NCBI GenBank assembly: GCA_013399875.1
Contig: VXAZ01002401.1
Span: forward strand, 1 to 64,000
Origin: Gymnorhina tibicen
Taxonomy: Eukaryota; Chordata; Aves; Passeriformes; Artamidae
Length of the DNA stretch: 64,000 nt
Reading direction: 5' to 3'
In this document: one piece after another, positions 1 through 12,500 of the stretch
Layout: the number at the start of each line of letters is the position of its first letter
Position numbering within the stretch: the stretch's first letter is position 1
Translations under genes and position numbers: made by a program
Notes under the pieces: model-generated
The model's database searches: none
Seen by the model: the letters and a program-made list of their open reading frames with translations, nothing else
What the model was told of the DNA's origin: nothing

Positions 1-1536
1 GCTTTTCCAAGCACTAGAGTCTGTTCCCAAACTTCAAAAATAGTTCACCAGACAGGGCTCTGCAAAGCTTCTGATGGAAGCTTCCCGTGGATCATGGGCA
101 CTCTTCTGCTGCCCGAGGCCTCAAAGCCACCCAGCCAGGAAATATCAACATTACATCAATAACTACTCAGAGATCTGAAATTTAAGAAATCTGGCCATGT
201 CTGCAGTGCTGCAGTGAGGGATATCTGTGCTAGGAAGACATTTCCAGAAGTGTTTTCCTCCTCATCCAAGACCATCCCAAGCAGTGACCCAGCAAGGGCC
301 AACCACTGGCTTTGGGGCTGACACGGGGCTTGTTCCGACGGAACGATGGCAGCACATCTGATGTGACAGCAGTCTCCATTAATGAGATTTTGGCACATCT
401 TATTCCCTCAAGCACTTCTCCCAAGCATCCCTCAGAGTATCAGATTTTGCCTCTGCTTGGTGCCTGTAGATCACACACCAGCACGTTTTATACTCAGCCA
501 GGGACTTGGCAAAAGCATGACCTTCTCAAAGTAATATCATCCTGAAAAAAAGCTCTTATCTAAAAATCATTCCTTCAAAACTTTCAAACCTTATAAAGAA
601 ACAGAAGCTCTTAAACCACACAAGAGAAGCAGCTATCGTTACATGAACCTCTCAGTACTACAATCTGCTTGCATGCAATGATATATGTAAAAAAGGGTAA
701 GGGTTGAGGCTGTGATTACCAGACTGAAAATACCAAAAGCTGGCATGACCCTAGCCAGGAATGAATGATTAACTAGTAAACTATTTGGTCCTTTATATAC
801 ATTTGCTTTTTTTTACTTGAGAAAATTGAAGAGAAAGTTCACTGAGACACAAGGAAACAGCTCCAAGGTACAAACCCAGCTTCTCTCAAACCTTAACGCT
901 GCTAAGAGTTGAGTCACGTGGGTGCTGCCATTCAACCTTCTGCCAGAACACACGAGAAAAACATACATTAAGGGATTTTTGTCTTTTCGTGCAGGGTGAC
1001 ATCCGTCACATTCAAGCAGCAACTTGCAAAAGTTTGCTCTAAACCACATTTTGTGAGTAAGCGCTGCAGGTGAAGATCAAAGCACATGTCAGCGTGTTCT
1101 GGGTCAGGCACAGGCACAAATCTGAGAGGGGAGAGGTCTTCCCAGCATTTACAGGTAAGAGTTTCTTATGTACTTTTCACAGACTTCCTCTAAACCCTGC
1201 CAAACTCTGCCAACACATGCCTCTGGTATGAATAAAAGACTCAACCAAGAAAATGTTTCTGTCGCTAGCAGGAAATGTGATGCCACCTGATGACTCGCTC
1301 CACTAACATTTTCAGCAAGGATGTGAGTTTCACCTAATGGATGACAATAATTCTGCGATTGTGTTTCACTCCACTACTCAATTTTAGCCCACTTTAGGCT
1401 TCTGAGCGGTTGGACAAGCACCTAATAAATGTTCTTTATAAAGGACCCCTATAAACAGACTCCTGGTTGTTAATGGCGTCTCCAAAAATAAATATGTTCA
1501 CAGCAAAGTTATGAACATATGAAAAATAAAATGCTA
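1..1536. other. Intergenic, no gene recognised
   Basis: Unique A/T-leaning DNA. Short open frames at 156-1049 lack any family resemblance or splice context. Confidence 0.7.
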
Positions 1537-1852
1537 TGATAGAGTCATAGAGTCATTTAGGTTGGAAAAGACCTCTAAAATCTTCAAGTCCGACAACTAA
1601 CCCAGAACTGCCACACCCACCACTAAACCACATCCCCAAATGCCACATCTACAAGGCTTTTAAATCCCTCCAGGGATGGGGACTCCACCACTGCCCCGAG
1701 CAGCCTGTTTCAATGCTTGACAACCCTTTCAGGGAAGAAATTTTTATTAAAATCCAACATAAACCTCCGAGACTGTTTCCTCTCTGCTGTATTGTACTTT
1801 CAACAGAGACCTGGGTAGTTGAAGTCTCCTGTGAGACCATGATGCCTCATAG
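1537..1852 (-). mobile_element. Internally deleted CR1 LINE: endonuclease fragment joined to the 3' end
   Basis: The plus strand begins with the degraded terminal repeats (AGAGTCAT twice) and TTTAGGTTGGAAAAGACCTC, the reverse complement of a CR1 3' end. Up to about 1768 it follows the CR1 3' region. Beyond that, reading the minus strand, it matches the CR1 ORF2 endonuclease domain: GGAGACTTCAACTACCCAGG, which encodes the family motif GDFNYPG, and TACAGCAGAGAGGAAACAGT. In a complete CR1 these parts lie kilobases apart. They meet at GGAGGTT (1762-1768). Frame is not maintained, so it is dead. Confidence 0.88.
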
Positions 1853-4800
1853 CACCAAAACAAATATATAACAAAGAAACAAAGGGTCACAAAAAACCCC
1901 AGTATCTTTTGGGAAATAGACAGTACAGAAACCAAGGTATCCATTTAATCTCTGCTGCATGCAATATTTCATTATCTCACTGTGAACTTCTTTAACTTTA
2001 TTATTTGCATGGTAAAAAAAAAAAACCTCAAAGACCGGAGTGGGGTATGCAAAACATCAAACCTGATCCCAGCAGCTGAGGTCAAACAGGCAAAGGGCCT
2101 GGATTTCACTTGGGATTATGCATGGAGTGCCTGGAGTTTCCTACCACCTCTGTAGCTTATAGTCAGTGAAAAAGCAGCACTAAATTCAAGAGGAATTACT
2201 CGTGCTAAACTCAGACTGAATCCTGCAGGGTGATTTTGAAAATATTTGATGAGACAACTTTTCCTTTGACTGAACTTTTTGTGTTTGTTTTTTTTCTTTT
2301 TCCCTGTTGGGAAGGAGGCAAGTTATCATCAGCCACTGCAGCAAAGGGCAAGCAAGTAGATGTGCCTGCAGTGATACATTTTCCACACTTTAACTTTTGT
2401 CTGGTCATAAAACCGCATTTTAAAAGATTGTTTTGTGTTAGTTTCCCAGGCTTTGGAAAGAGAAAGGAGACTTGGCTTAGCAGGTCATTCCATCCACATC
2501 CAGCTAATTCTGCGGATGATATTGATCTCCTTCAAGAATATTACTAAAGAAATACCACTACACCTCCTGCTTTTTCCTCCATTTTCCCAACTCCCTGGTG
2601 GAATGAGGCTTAATCTCAGTTCTTGACAGTGCCTTTTGTTCTGTGCTTCAGTAGGTTCTGCTCAAATCTGGTGTTCTTCATACCCAGAGATTTCAGTGGC
2701 CGTCCAGGCTTCACCCACTCTCAGAGCTGCTGCTACTGCAGGCAGTGTGACACTGGAGGACGTGAGCAGATTGAATTTATAACATATTAATCTCAGAGCC
2801 TGCATCCGTTTCAAGACATGGGTCAGGTTTTCCTTTTCAGGAATACCCTTCATTTGAAGAAAGGATATAAGGACATGCTGATATGATGCCTCTTTGTTGT
2901 ATATGGCTCTCCCTAAAACCTCACTGTTGAAACACAATTCTAAGAGAAGTGCTGGAAGAGTTGAAGCTCATTAGCTACTGAGATGTTATTTTACCTTGAT
3001 GTTGCAACGTAGCAAAATCAATTGCTTCATTGCTCAATTTTATAGGAAATATTGAGAAATAATTATCTACATTTACTGGAAACACTGTCACTTTATAGGG
3101 TTTTAGACATCTGAATATTTCAATGAACTTGGAAGGTTTATCAGACAGCAGCTGTTTAACAGGCTAAACTCCCATTTTACTCACCAAAAAAAAAAGAAAC
3201 ACAAATGAATAAAACAACAATTCGTTGTAAATCACAGCAAACCAGATGCTGCTGTGCAGTGAAGAATAATAAATTTGGTCCTTTATATTATTTAAAGCTG
3301 AGAGCTTTTATACGGAAGCTGAAGAAAATGTAGTATCTAATGAACACTGGATTTCCATTTCTCTGGCTCCAAGCATCAACTTGTTGTGGAGACATTCCTT
3401 AATTTCCTTCAAAAATCCTGGTTTCTGAGTCTACAGATTCAGAAGTGCCCCCTTTGGCTGAAGATCAGAGCTACCTGTGTGCCCGGGTCACGTAAAAGCC
3501 ACGCTCTTTTTCAGTTCAGATTTGGTGCCAAACCCAGAGCTCCAGAGCTGGGTTCTCTGGTCAGTGGAAGCTCTCAGGGACCAGGTTCCCTCCTTCCAGG
3601 GGGGCTGGTGGGGACTGGTTGAACTGGGAAAAGAATAGCAGTGCACTGTTAGCCAAATTGCCAATAAGGTGACAAAACAAGAGTACTTAAGGTTGGGAGA
3701 TGCAAAATAATTCTCTTTTTTTTCCTTCCCCATGCTTCAGAGCTGGTTCAGAAGCTCTGCATATCTAAGCTTCAGCTTGCAGGTGGAATCTTCAGTACTG
3801 CAAGCTCTGACTGGTGGCTCCTGCCCTGCCTACCCTGAAAATACAGAGAAGCTGCCATAAATTCCAGAGATGTAAAAACTTATTCTTTCTTCTCATTCTC
3901 TCAGATATAATAACTGCTGAATCCATGAAGGAAGGACCTTCAATGGGCTTTCCAAAATAGAGCTGAAAAAACCTATTCGATGCAGATTGGGTCAGATAGA
4001 ATATTTTTATGAGGAAGGTTGGTTTACACAAAACCTCCATTATGAAGCTTTCTTTGGCCTCGGATGGGTTTTCCAGTCCAAACCCAGGGGAAAGGATCCA
4101 CTCTAAAAAGTCTCCTTAGAATAACATTCCCCCCTGAATATACCTATAGATGGAAATTCCATTTCAATCCATCTTTGGAAAAAATGCCATGATCACAGAA
4201 GAGTTATCTACCTCCCGTTTAGGATTTTGGCCTCTATTGCTCTCCACTTGTTGGAGGTGGCTCTGCCACAAGGTTACTTTACCCAACAAATGTCCTCAGA
4301 TATCAGTATTCCATCCAATATCAAGAGAAATTTTGGGAATCCTCTGTGCCAGTGCTTTGAATTGGCTTGGTTCACTACCACAAATACTGGGAGGCTCTGA
4401 CTTACAACCTCTCCCTTCATCTGTGAGCAGTGGGAATTATTTTCTTGCATGGAGTCAAGCCTAAGTGAATAAAAAGATGTAACACTTGGAATGTTGCTCT
4501 GACTGGTGTAGTTGGCAGCACAGTGGTAGTTTTCCAAAGGTAAACATCAGTATCTCTTCACCAATCACTAAGAAACTTGTTGAGGTAAAAATGTTTATCT
4601 TCAACAAAATTTCTACAGCTATTTCAGTTTCCCAGGATTCCCCAAAATAACTTTTTTTCCCCAGATTTTCAATTGCATATATATAAACACCTCTGTCTGC
4701 CTTGGCAGTCATTTTAAGGTTTAATAGTTCCCACCTTTTCCCATGTGCTCCCTAATAAAACTTGTTTTGTGTGTTACAAAAAAGAAGAGATGATTTGGGA

Positions 4801-5589
4801 ATCGTGGTTGTTTGAGAATTGTCTGTTTCCACTACACCACACTATTTGCTGACACAGTACTGGGCAGCAACACATCACTAGTTTCACCCTCCCATCATTT
4901 GTTAGCTTGGCTTTCATTTCCATTTAAAATAGAGGTATTTTGGTAGTAGAAGAAGAAAAGGAGGAGCTTGCTTCCACAAGAGCTTTTTAAAAACCTGAGC
5001 ATCGTGAAGCATCACTCAGCTGAAATTCTGCTAAGATATCCAAAAATGACAACTTTTGCTTGCAATAATCTTTCAAAAGGGTGTTCAGCATCTGTCAAAA
5101 TTCCTTCCATAAACAGGATTAGCATTTTTCGGTTTTTTAATATTTTTTACCATTTCAGGTAATGATACTTGACCTGCTCTGTGACGTGTGGGGAAGTCTG
5201 GTGAATGTTAGGGTTGTTCGGCAGAGAGGAAGTGACTGCACCATTAACAGTGTCCAGAAGTGAGTGGTGATAAACCCTGGCACGGCAACAGAAGGAATGG
5301 CCAAGCAGAGTGACACGAGGACTTGTGCAGTATGTTCTGCAGTGGGAGGCAGGAGGAACTCAAAACACAACCAGCTCGAGTAAACCTTGTCCCCTGCAAG
5401 CTACAAACAAAGTTCAAAAGTGAATGTATTGGGGATGGCATGTGAGTGAGGTGAGATAAGAGGTTTTCTTCCATTACAATGTTTAATAAAATTTAAGCAT
5501 GTCAGATTTACTGTAAGTATGCTCCCCAATACGATTAGAACTGTAATCGGTTCAGAGAAGTCCAGTTGCAGCTACCACCTTGAATTTAT
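1853..5589. other. Intergenic, no gene recognised
   Basis: A/T-rich unique DNA with A-runs at 2013-2024 and 3186-3195. The 105-codon plus-strand frame at 2230-2547 begins in a T-rich stretch and resembles nothing. No transposon recognised. Confidence 0.7.
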
Positions 5590-5850
5590 CTTTCAAGAAT
5601 TTCCTGCTGTTATTATCTCACGGCTCTGCCAGTTTAATTGAGGCTGAATGGCAGCTTGCTGTTAACCGAGAGAAACAAAAATGCACCAGATATTTCCTCG
5701 GATTCTGATGGGCTGCGCATGTTTTAACTTTAGCCTCCATAAGTCATGTGAAGTTCTACATGGTGTTCATGCTGAATTATGGCTGTCATTCCCTTTTTAG
5801 CATGAAATATGAGCCAGTTGACAGATTTACCTTATTTCCGTTCAAGATCG
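5590..5850. promoter_or_regulatory. Candidate conserved non-coding segment
   Basis: Unique, balanced sequence without low complexity, with words such as CCAGTTTAATTGAGGC (from 5629) and CTTGCTGTTAACCGAG, and no stretch open enough to code. The texture resembles the non-coding elements around developmental genes. The call is only an impression to be tested by alignment. Confidence 0.2.
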
Positions 5851-6359
5851 AAACTCAGAAAGAACTGAAAGAAAAAAAATTCTACCTATGAGTGATGAAA
5901 TACCAAACAAAATATTGGTATCTAAGAATACATTCATAAATTAAGCCATTTTTGAGCTTTCAGTGAGGAAATATTAAGTTCCAATAGATAGTGACCTGCC
6001 ACATGCATGAATTCCATCCATCCTAATCTATCCATCTATTCCAAGTAATAGCTTGCATCCCATCACAACTAAAACAAACTTTTGCTAATGAGTTCAAGGG
6101 AATCGAAATATTTGCTTTGGCATCCCGGATATTTATATTTCACAGACCTAGCCCGTTCTGACATAATCAACAGCAGGATAGCACATTAACCTTTCCTCGG
6201 TGTTCCTAATTCAGCAAGTTTGAGGGCCAAGCACGAAGCCAGGTAGTCCAGATAATTATTTAGGAAAACAAGAATAAAAGTCTTGAGAGAATAATACGAG
6301 ATTCTAACCCATGCAGAGACAGGTTAAATACAGATAATATTTGAACTAGAAATGCACTG
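5851..6359. other. Intergenic, nothing recognised
   Basis: A/T-rich unique sequence between two candidate regulatory segments. No coding or repeat signal seen. Confidence 0.7.
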
Positions 6360-6540
6360 GCCTAGGCTGAATTTTTTCTCCTGTCTCAGTAGTTACCGCA
6401 GTTGTTTGTTCAAGCTATGGCTGATTAAGTTCTCATGGCAGTGCATTAAAATGTAAAATTAGGGCTAACTTAATCAATGGCAAATAAATCACTCAGGCAC
6501 TGGTGGTACCAATAATGCGGAAGAATTTGTCTGTCAGTTT
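6360..6540. promoter_or_regulatory. Candidate distal enhancer with a 9-bp homeodomain-type inverted repeat
   Basis: TGATTAAGT (6422-6430) and its exact reverse complement ACTTAATCA (6468-6476) are separated by 37 bp. Between and around them lie GTTGTTTGTTC (FOX-type, about 6400), GTGCATTAAAATG and ATAAATCAC. The region is unique sequence. The paired arms and motif content suggest a bound element, which has not been tested. Confidence 0.35.
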
Positions 6541-9500
6541 GTGGCACACTGATACTGTTTATAAACATCAGGACAGAATCTCTGTAGTTGAACTTGGTAG
6601 TTCCTCATGAAGTATTTCTTTTTTGTGGCACCTCCTTTCTCTTTTTGTCTTGTTACAACTTTTTTTTAAGACTTTTCCGAAGAAATACCTGTCACACATG
6701 GAAATATTATAATGGTGTCTCTTTGGAATCTCTTTTTTGTACAGTCCTCATCCAGGGTCTGTCACAAATCAAAACACTCACATTTCACACTCAAATCTCT
6801 GTGGTAGCTTTAAAGAGATAAAAAATAACAAGTATATAAAACATCAAGACAGTTCTCTTGGAACATCAAAAGAAATTATTCCACAGAGAGGCCAGAATTA
6901 ACCTAAGCTGAGATAGAGTCTTCAGCTACTCCTTCTTTACTTTTGTGTGAATTAGTCTTGGGGATTTTTTTTACTGCTGGTTTTCATTGGGGGTTTTCTG
7001 AAGCTATTTTCAGCAGCTGGTTGTCAAAACTTTTTCTGGAAAGCATTGCTGATATAAACAGACTACTGATCTAATCGTGCAGTAGCCCTGTCTTTAATTA
7101 AACTTACAGCGTCTTCACATTAAGGAACTTTTTTAGCCCTTGAAACATACGTATAAAGCCAAACTCTTGGTTTGTTGGAAATGCCTATTTGGGAAGAAGG
7201 CGATGACTCAAAATGCCACATTTCAAAGAGTGCCACACAAATAAATACAAAGTTTACCTCCCCTGGGAAATGCCATATAATGGATTTAAAAGATGAACAA
7301 AATCCCAGTGTTTATTCACTCTAGTGGATAAGAAGAGCAAACTCACTGACTTATCACAATGGTCAATTGTACAAGAAGCTGAAACAGGCCATTTCTGACA
7401 GCCAGTGAGAAGCAATATTTGTGCCCGTAAAAAACGCCCAAAAAACAACCAAACCACTCATGTTGTATTTCATAATGAAAAACCAATAGAAGTCCCCAGC
7501 CAAACTTTTTTATCACTGAACTATCTTGATTTATATTTTGTTTGAAGTTCTCAAAATGAAACTTTCAGTCTCTAGGTCACTAAAAATAGCCTTGCTGTAG
7601 CTGCTTTGGGAGGCAGCTGAGGCAGGTAAGGTTCGAACATTCAGCCCTTAGGAGAACAATGGAGGCATTACTCTTTTGTTCTTTAGAAAGCAATCACGTC
7701 TTCTACATAGTCAAGTCTGCAAATTCTTAGTAATAAATAGCCCATCTGAAGCTGATTTGTGAGACGGATTTGCAGAACCTGAATTTTTCCTGAGAAAACT
7801 CAACATTACTAATGGAAAAATGTGCCCTCTCTGCACATATTTCAGTTCAAACACTCAGAGTTACCTATTAGCAGTTGAACCACTGAGAGAGGCTGGGAGA
7901 CCCTTATAATAAAACAATCCCTTTTCCCCATAATTTTTTAAAATAAGAAATTAGGCAAAACTCTGTCAGGACTGGTTTGTAGTAGCTGACTGCTTTAGGA
8001 CTGGTTGACCTCTCCAGGTTTCCACTTACCTATTCAGACTCTGAGAGTTTTCAGGTCAGAAAATCTGTTACTTATATAGGTAGGTACAGCATTGCTAGTT
8101 CAAATATGATTTATGAAGTTGGTTCTGAACTCAGAAAAGGCCAACAAACACTCTCGGACCTGGGTGGCAGTTCCTGAGCTACACATAAAGACATACCTGA
8201 CCCTCTGTGCAGAAAAGCGTCCAAGATTATAATATTATAATGACCGAAGGACAAAAGACACGAAAACACAGAAAATAAATTCTCAGTCTTGCAGACATTG
8301 TGCACCTTTCCTTGGATTTACTGTAGTTTCATCTTAGTGTTGTACTGAGGTCAGTTTTGTGCGGCTGTGTGATGGTCTCCTGTATAGGACTTTGGAGTCA
8401 GATATATTTTTTGCAGCCACTAATATATTGAGGGAAAATTTTCTTTTTATCTTACTAATAAACAGCTTAGTTTACAATTTTCTACTCTCTAACCAATTAT
8501 CTTAGAACATTATTTCTTTACCCCAAAGCAAAGTGGAGTTATAAGATAAAAGTGGAAAAGCTGCAATCTGTTGGATCCCTCCATGTGCACAGGTCCTGAA
8601 ATTCCTCGTTGTCCTCACCCTTTCTTACACACAGCTCCATCAGCTTCAGAAGAGCCCCAAGGGACTATTTCACTCAGAGTTTCACACAGCAGACAATGAG
8701 AAGGAAAGAAGATAGAGACATCAGAATTAAAGATTGAATGTTTAAGGGATTCTGTTCAGCAACTGGGCTTATTTTAAGCCTTAGTGCTGACATTGTTAGA
8801 CCTGGAATAAAAAAAGTATTGAGAGAATCAACTGCTGAAAGATCTTTAAGCCTCAGAACTGGGATAAATGACATTCATGCTACGTTGCAAACTGCATCAG
8901 AAAAGGTGGACGTTGTCTTTCTTTGAGTGCATTCTGAATTAAAATCCGTAAGGAAACTATTGTGCTTGTGTTCTGCAGAACAAAGTACATGTTGTAGAGT
9001 ATATCCCTCAATAATTCAAACTTTAAAAGGTATGGCGTTTCAAGCCTTAAAATAACAAAGCTACACTCTTGCAGAGGTTATACCACATGGGGGTGTTCAT
9101 TTCCCTTTGTCTTAGCTGCATAAACTCAAAATCAACCCTATAGAGTAAATGATGTCTGCCCTATTGTCTTGTATAAACACCCTTTTGTTTTTCTTCAGTG
9201 CAAAGCTGTGTTTAAAGAAAGCTCTGTACGAATTCCAATAAAGAAACCAGTGTAAGAAAACTGGATTCGTAAAATGACTTAGAACAGCTCTACTGTTACC
9301 TCGCCTGGTGCTGCAAAGCCAGCAAAGTCAGATAATATTTTATTTGGAGCTGAAATGAACTGTTGTGAACTCTGACAAACCAGCACTTCAAAGCATTCTG
9401 AGCATACTGCCACCAGCATAAGGAAATTTATCGTGACTAAGAGCCCCACTCTGACCCTCCTTGCACCATCTTTACTCTGCTGACTTCAGCTGGATGGAAG

Positions 9501-12500
9501 AGCAGGAAAAAGTCGTTCATGGATCTCTCTGCTGTCTCTGATTTAGAGAAACATGTCAAAAATAAAGGTGAGAATCATACTCAACACACCTATTTTACTC
9601 CCAAGAAAAAGCAGCTCAGAAAAGCCTCAGACAAAAATTTGGGCAACTTCATGGGTGGCCCATGCAGGACTCAAGAGAACTGATGAAAAGTAAGATGTCA
9701 GATTTGGTGATACTGCTGAATCTTTGGAAATTCAAACTTTCTGGGACTGGGATACAGCCCACATCATTACATTATTTTTACTGAGCCATAGAAATGCATC
9801 GACGTGGCTAAATTGTAATATAAACCACAGTAAAAGTATTTGAAGGCTTTAAGAAAAGATACATATTTTTACAACCTCAAGCCCATTCTGGATTTCATGG
9901 AACTGTGTGTAGCAACTTGACATTATTACGATGATAATTTATTAATGATCTATATATTTCAGTGCCCCTCTGGCTCTCCTGAGACAACATCAAGACTTCT
10001 CTCTGCTATGCATTTCACAGACATAAAGAATGGACTTTTTTGTCCTCATAAATCAGCAGAATAATGCAATTGCTGAATGCACATGTAGGCCAGAACACAA
10101 GAGGATTGTTATAAAGCAGGGTATAAATCGTATTGCCAGTTACCCCTAAATGTTCCCTTTTTGGAGCTTTACAGATTTTTTTTAATCTATGCTGTGCATA
10201 GATGTCCTCAGACATGAAAAACGATTGAAAACTTGTTAAATTCCTTGATCACACACGAGTGAGTGAATAGTAAATATAGCATAGCCACCAAGAAGAATTC
10301 AAAGGACTTTGAATCTTTAGATCTGATGTGTAATTCAGCTGACACATGGCACGTGAAATTCAACATAAAGTAATGCAAATTGGTTACAGAAAAGCAGTTC
10401 AGAAGTAAAGAGCGAAAGGGGAAAAAACACAGAGGGGCTTAATAACAGTGGACACCCAATAAAACAATCATAGGACCTGGCCTGCTGCCAGCACAGCACA
10501 AATATACACATCCCTGGAGCTGATGGAGCAAAAACCCCGCCAACACCCCGCAGGGGAGCAGGGTTAATCTCAGCCACAGCTATGATGTCATCAAAAGCTA
10601 TTATTTTGTTCCCATTTTTTAAAAAAAGCTTAAAACTTGAGCACAGCCAAGCCGAGCAACACAATGGAGCTGCTCTCTCTGCACTAACGTGTGCCAGTGG
10701 CGTGGTGGCTGGAATGCAGATTTAGGTGAAAACAGGATGGAATTTTAGGGATGCATCAGCACTGAGGGCTGTTCAGCAGTATCCCCCATTACAGTTTTGG
10801 GGTGGCCTGTCAAGGCTAAGAGGACCCTCTCTGCAGTGCAGTATCACACATCAGCCCTGCACACAGGACCACCACAAAGCCCGTGTTCCATGCGTACATT
10901 TTGAGGTACCTGCCCTGGCCAGTGTTACCTCCCTAGTCCAAAACCTGGCAGGGTTGGGGAAATATGTGAAATTTTGTGGCTGCGAATAGTGAATTGCTGG
11001 AGTCATTCTTTAAAGGTCCTTTCAAATTTTTTTTTACTTTTTTTGTCACTTCCAACTCCCTTCAAATTCAGATTGTGTGTCTCTAATGAGATTGCACCAA
11101 ACCCTATGGTATCTTCGCCCTTTTTTGAACTCTCTTAGACAAAACACTTTTTCATTTCTCATTGTCCCACTATCTCTGAGCATTCAGAAACACAGACTGG
11201 GATGCCAAAACCAGCAGAGAATCTCACATTTGTACATGCAAGACGAGAGAAGCGCTTAACCCTGCCACTCTGCAATTGGAGCTTTGCAAAACCATGCTGC
11301 CTTGGTAGTTTAAAACTTCCCTCCATTGACCACTATAATGTGCTTTTGCAAATCTCTTGATGAATCCCAGGTTAGTTGAACTGTTCAATTACAGCTTTAT
11401 CCTAATCCTACTTGCTAAGCATTAATGCCAGCAACCTCCCACATCCTAATCCTGTCCCACTTGACACTGACCCACACTCAGTCCCACATGATGTGTGTGT
11501 TAGCACAAAGCCACGCAAACAACATATTAATCAGGAATGCAACAGGAAAGGGGAAGAAATAGAACAGAGCAGGGAAGAGTTTTTCAGCAGAAAGGCACCA
11601 CTGGCTGCACACAGAGGCTTGGCACATGCAGATTTAAATACCTCTTAAGAACAGCATAGATACGTACACAAATGTGCTGAATGGTTACAAATCTCGTAGC
11701 TAAGCTCTTAGAAGGTCTCTTGGTCATGATTTAAAACAAGAGAAAAATCCAGTCTGAGGTCAGATTGAAACTATTAGAATTAGATACAGTCTTAGAAAAT
11801 GGAAAGACTTTTATGCGTGATAGATTCCCATCCTCTATAATTCACTGCAGACCGGGAAAGTGATTCCTTCAGATCTGCTGCTGCTGACAGCTTAATATTC
11901 CCAACGATAATGTTGTCAGGTGATAACACAGAGCCAGCCTATAGACTTTGATCTGAATGGAAAGTTTGCTTTATCTGCAACATTCAGAGAGATTCTGCTT
12001 GGGAAAAAAGAGCTCAGCTAAGCTGAAAGATTACCTGAAAAGCATTTAATTGTGGTCAAGTTCGAAATGCATCAACCTTGAACAAGTTTAAGTTGCCTTC
12101 CCTGAAAAAACTCTGAACGGTGACCAAAATTCTCTCTCAAAAAAAATTACTGAGGCAGACAAAGGCACACGAGAACAATCCTAAAGAACCTCATACCCAG
12201 TTTTTAAAGTGAGTGTGCTGTCAAATGTATTCTCTCAAATTTCAGGAACATGAATATATGGCTTGTAGAAACTCTTGGTTTAAATGTCTCTCCACATCTT
12301 TCCTTAGCTAACCACAAGACCAACAAAATTCCTGTAGGTTCCTACATCCATACAGCTAAATATGCTTTCAATTATTTTCCTGGCACGGTTAAAGAAGAAT
12401 TTCGATAGCGTAAGGCCTTTATGTCAGGACAGTAAAACTGTGCATTTTAGAATGCTATTGATACTGCCTTGCTCGTGTCCAACGCTGTAACTGCACGGGT

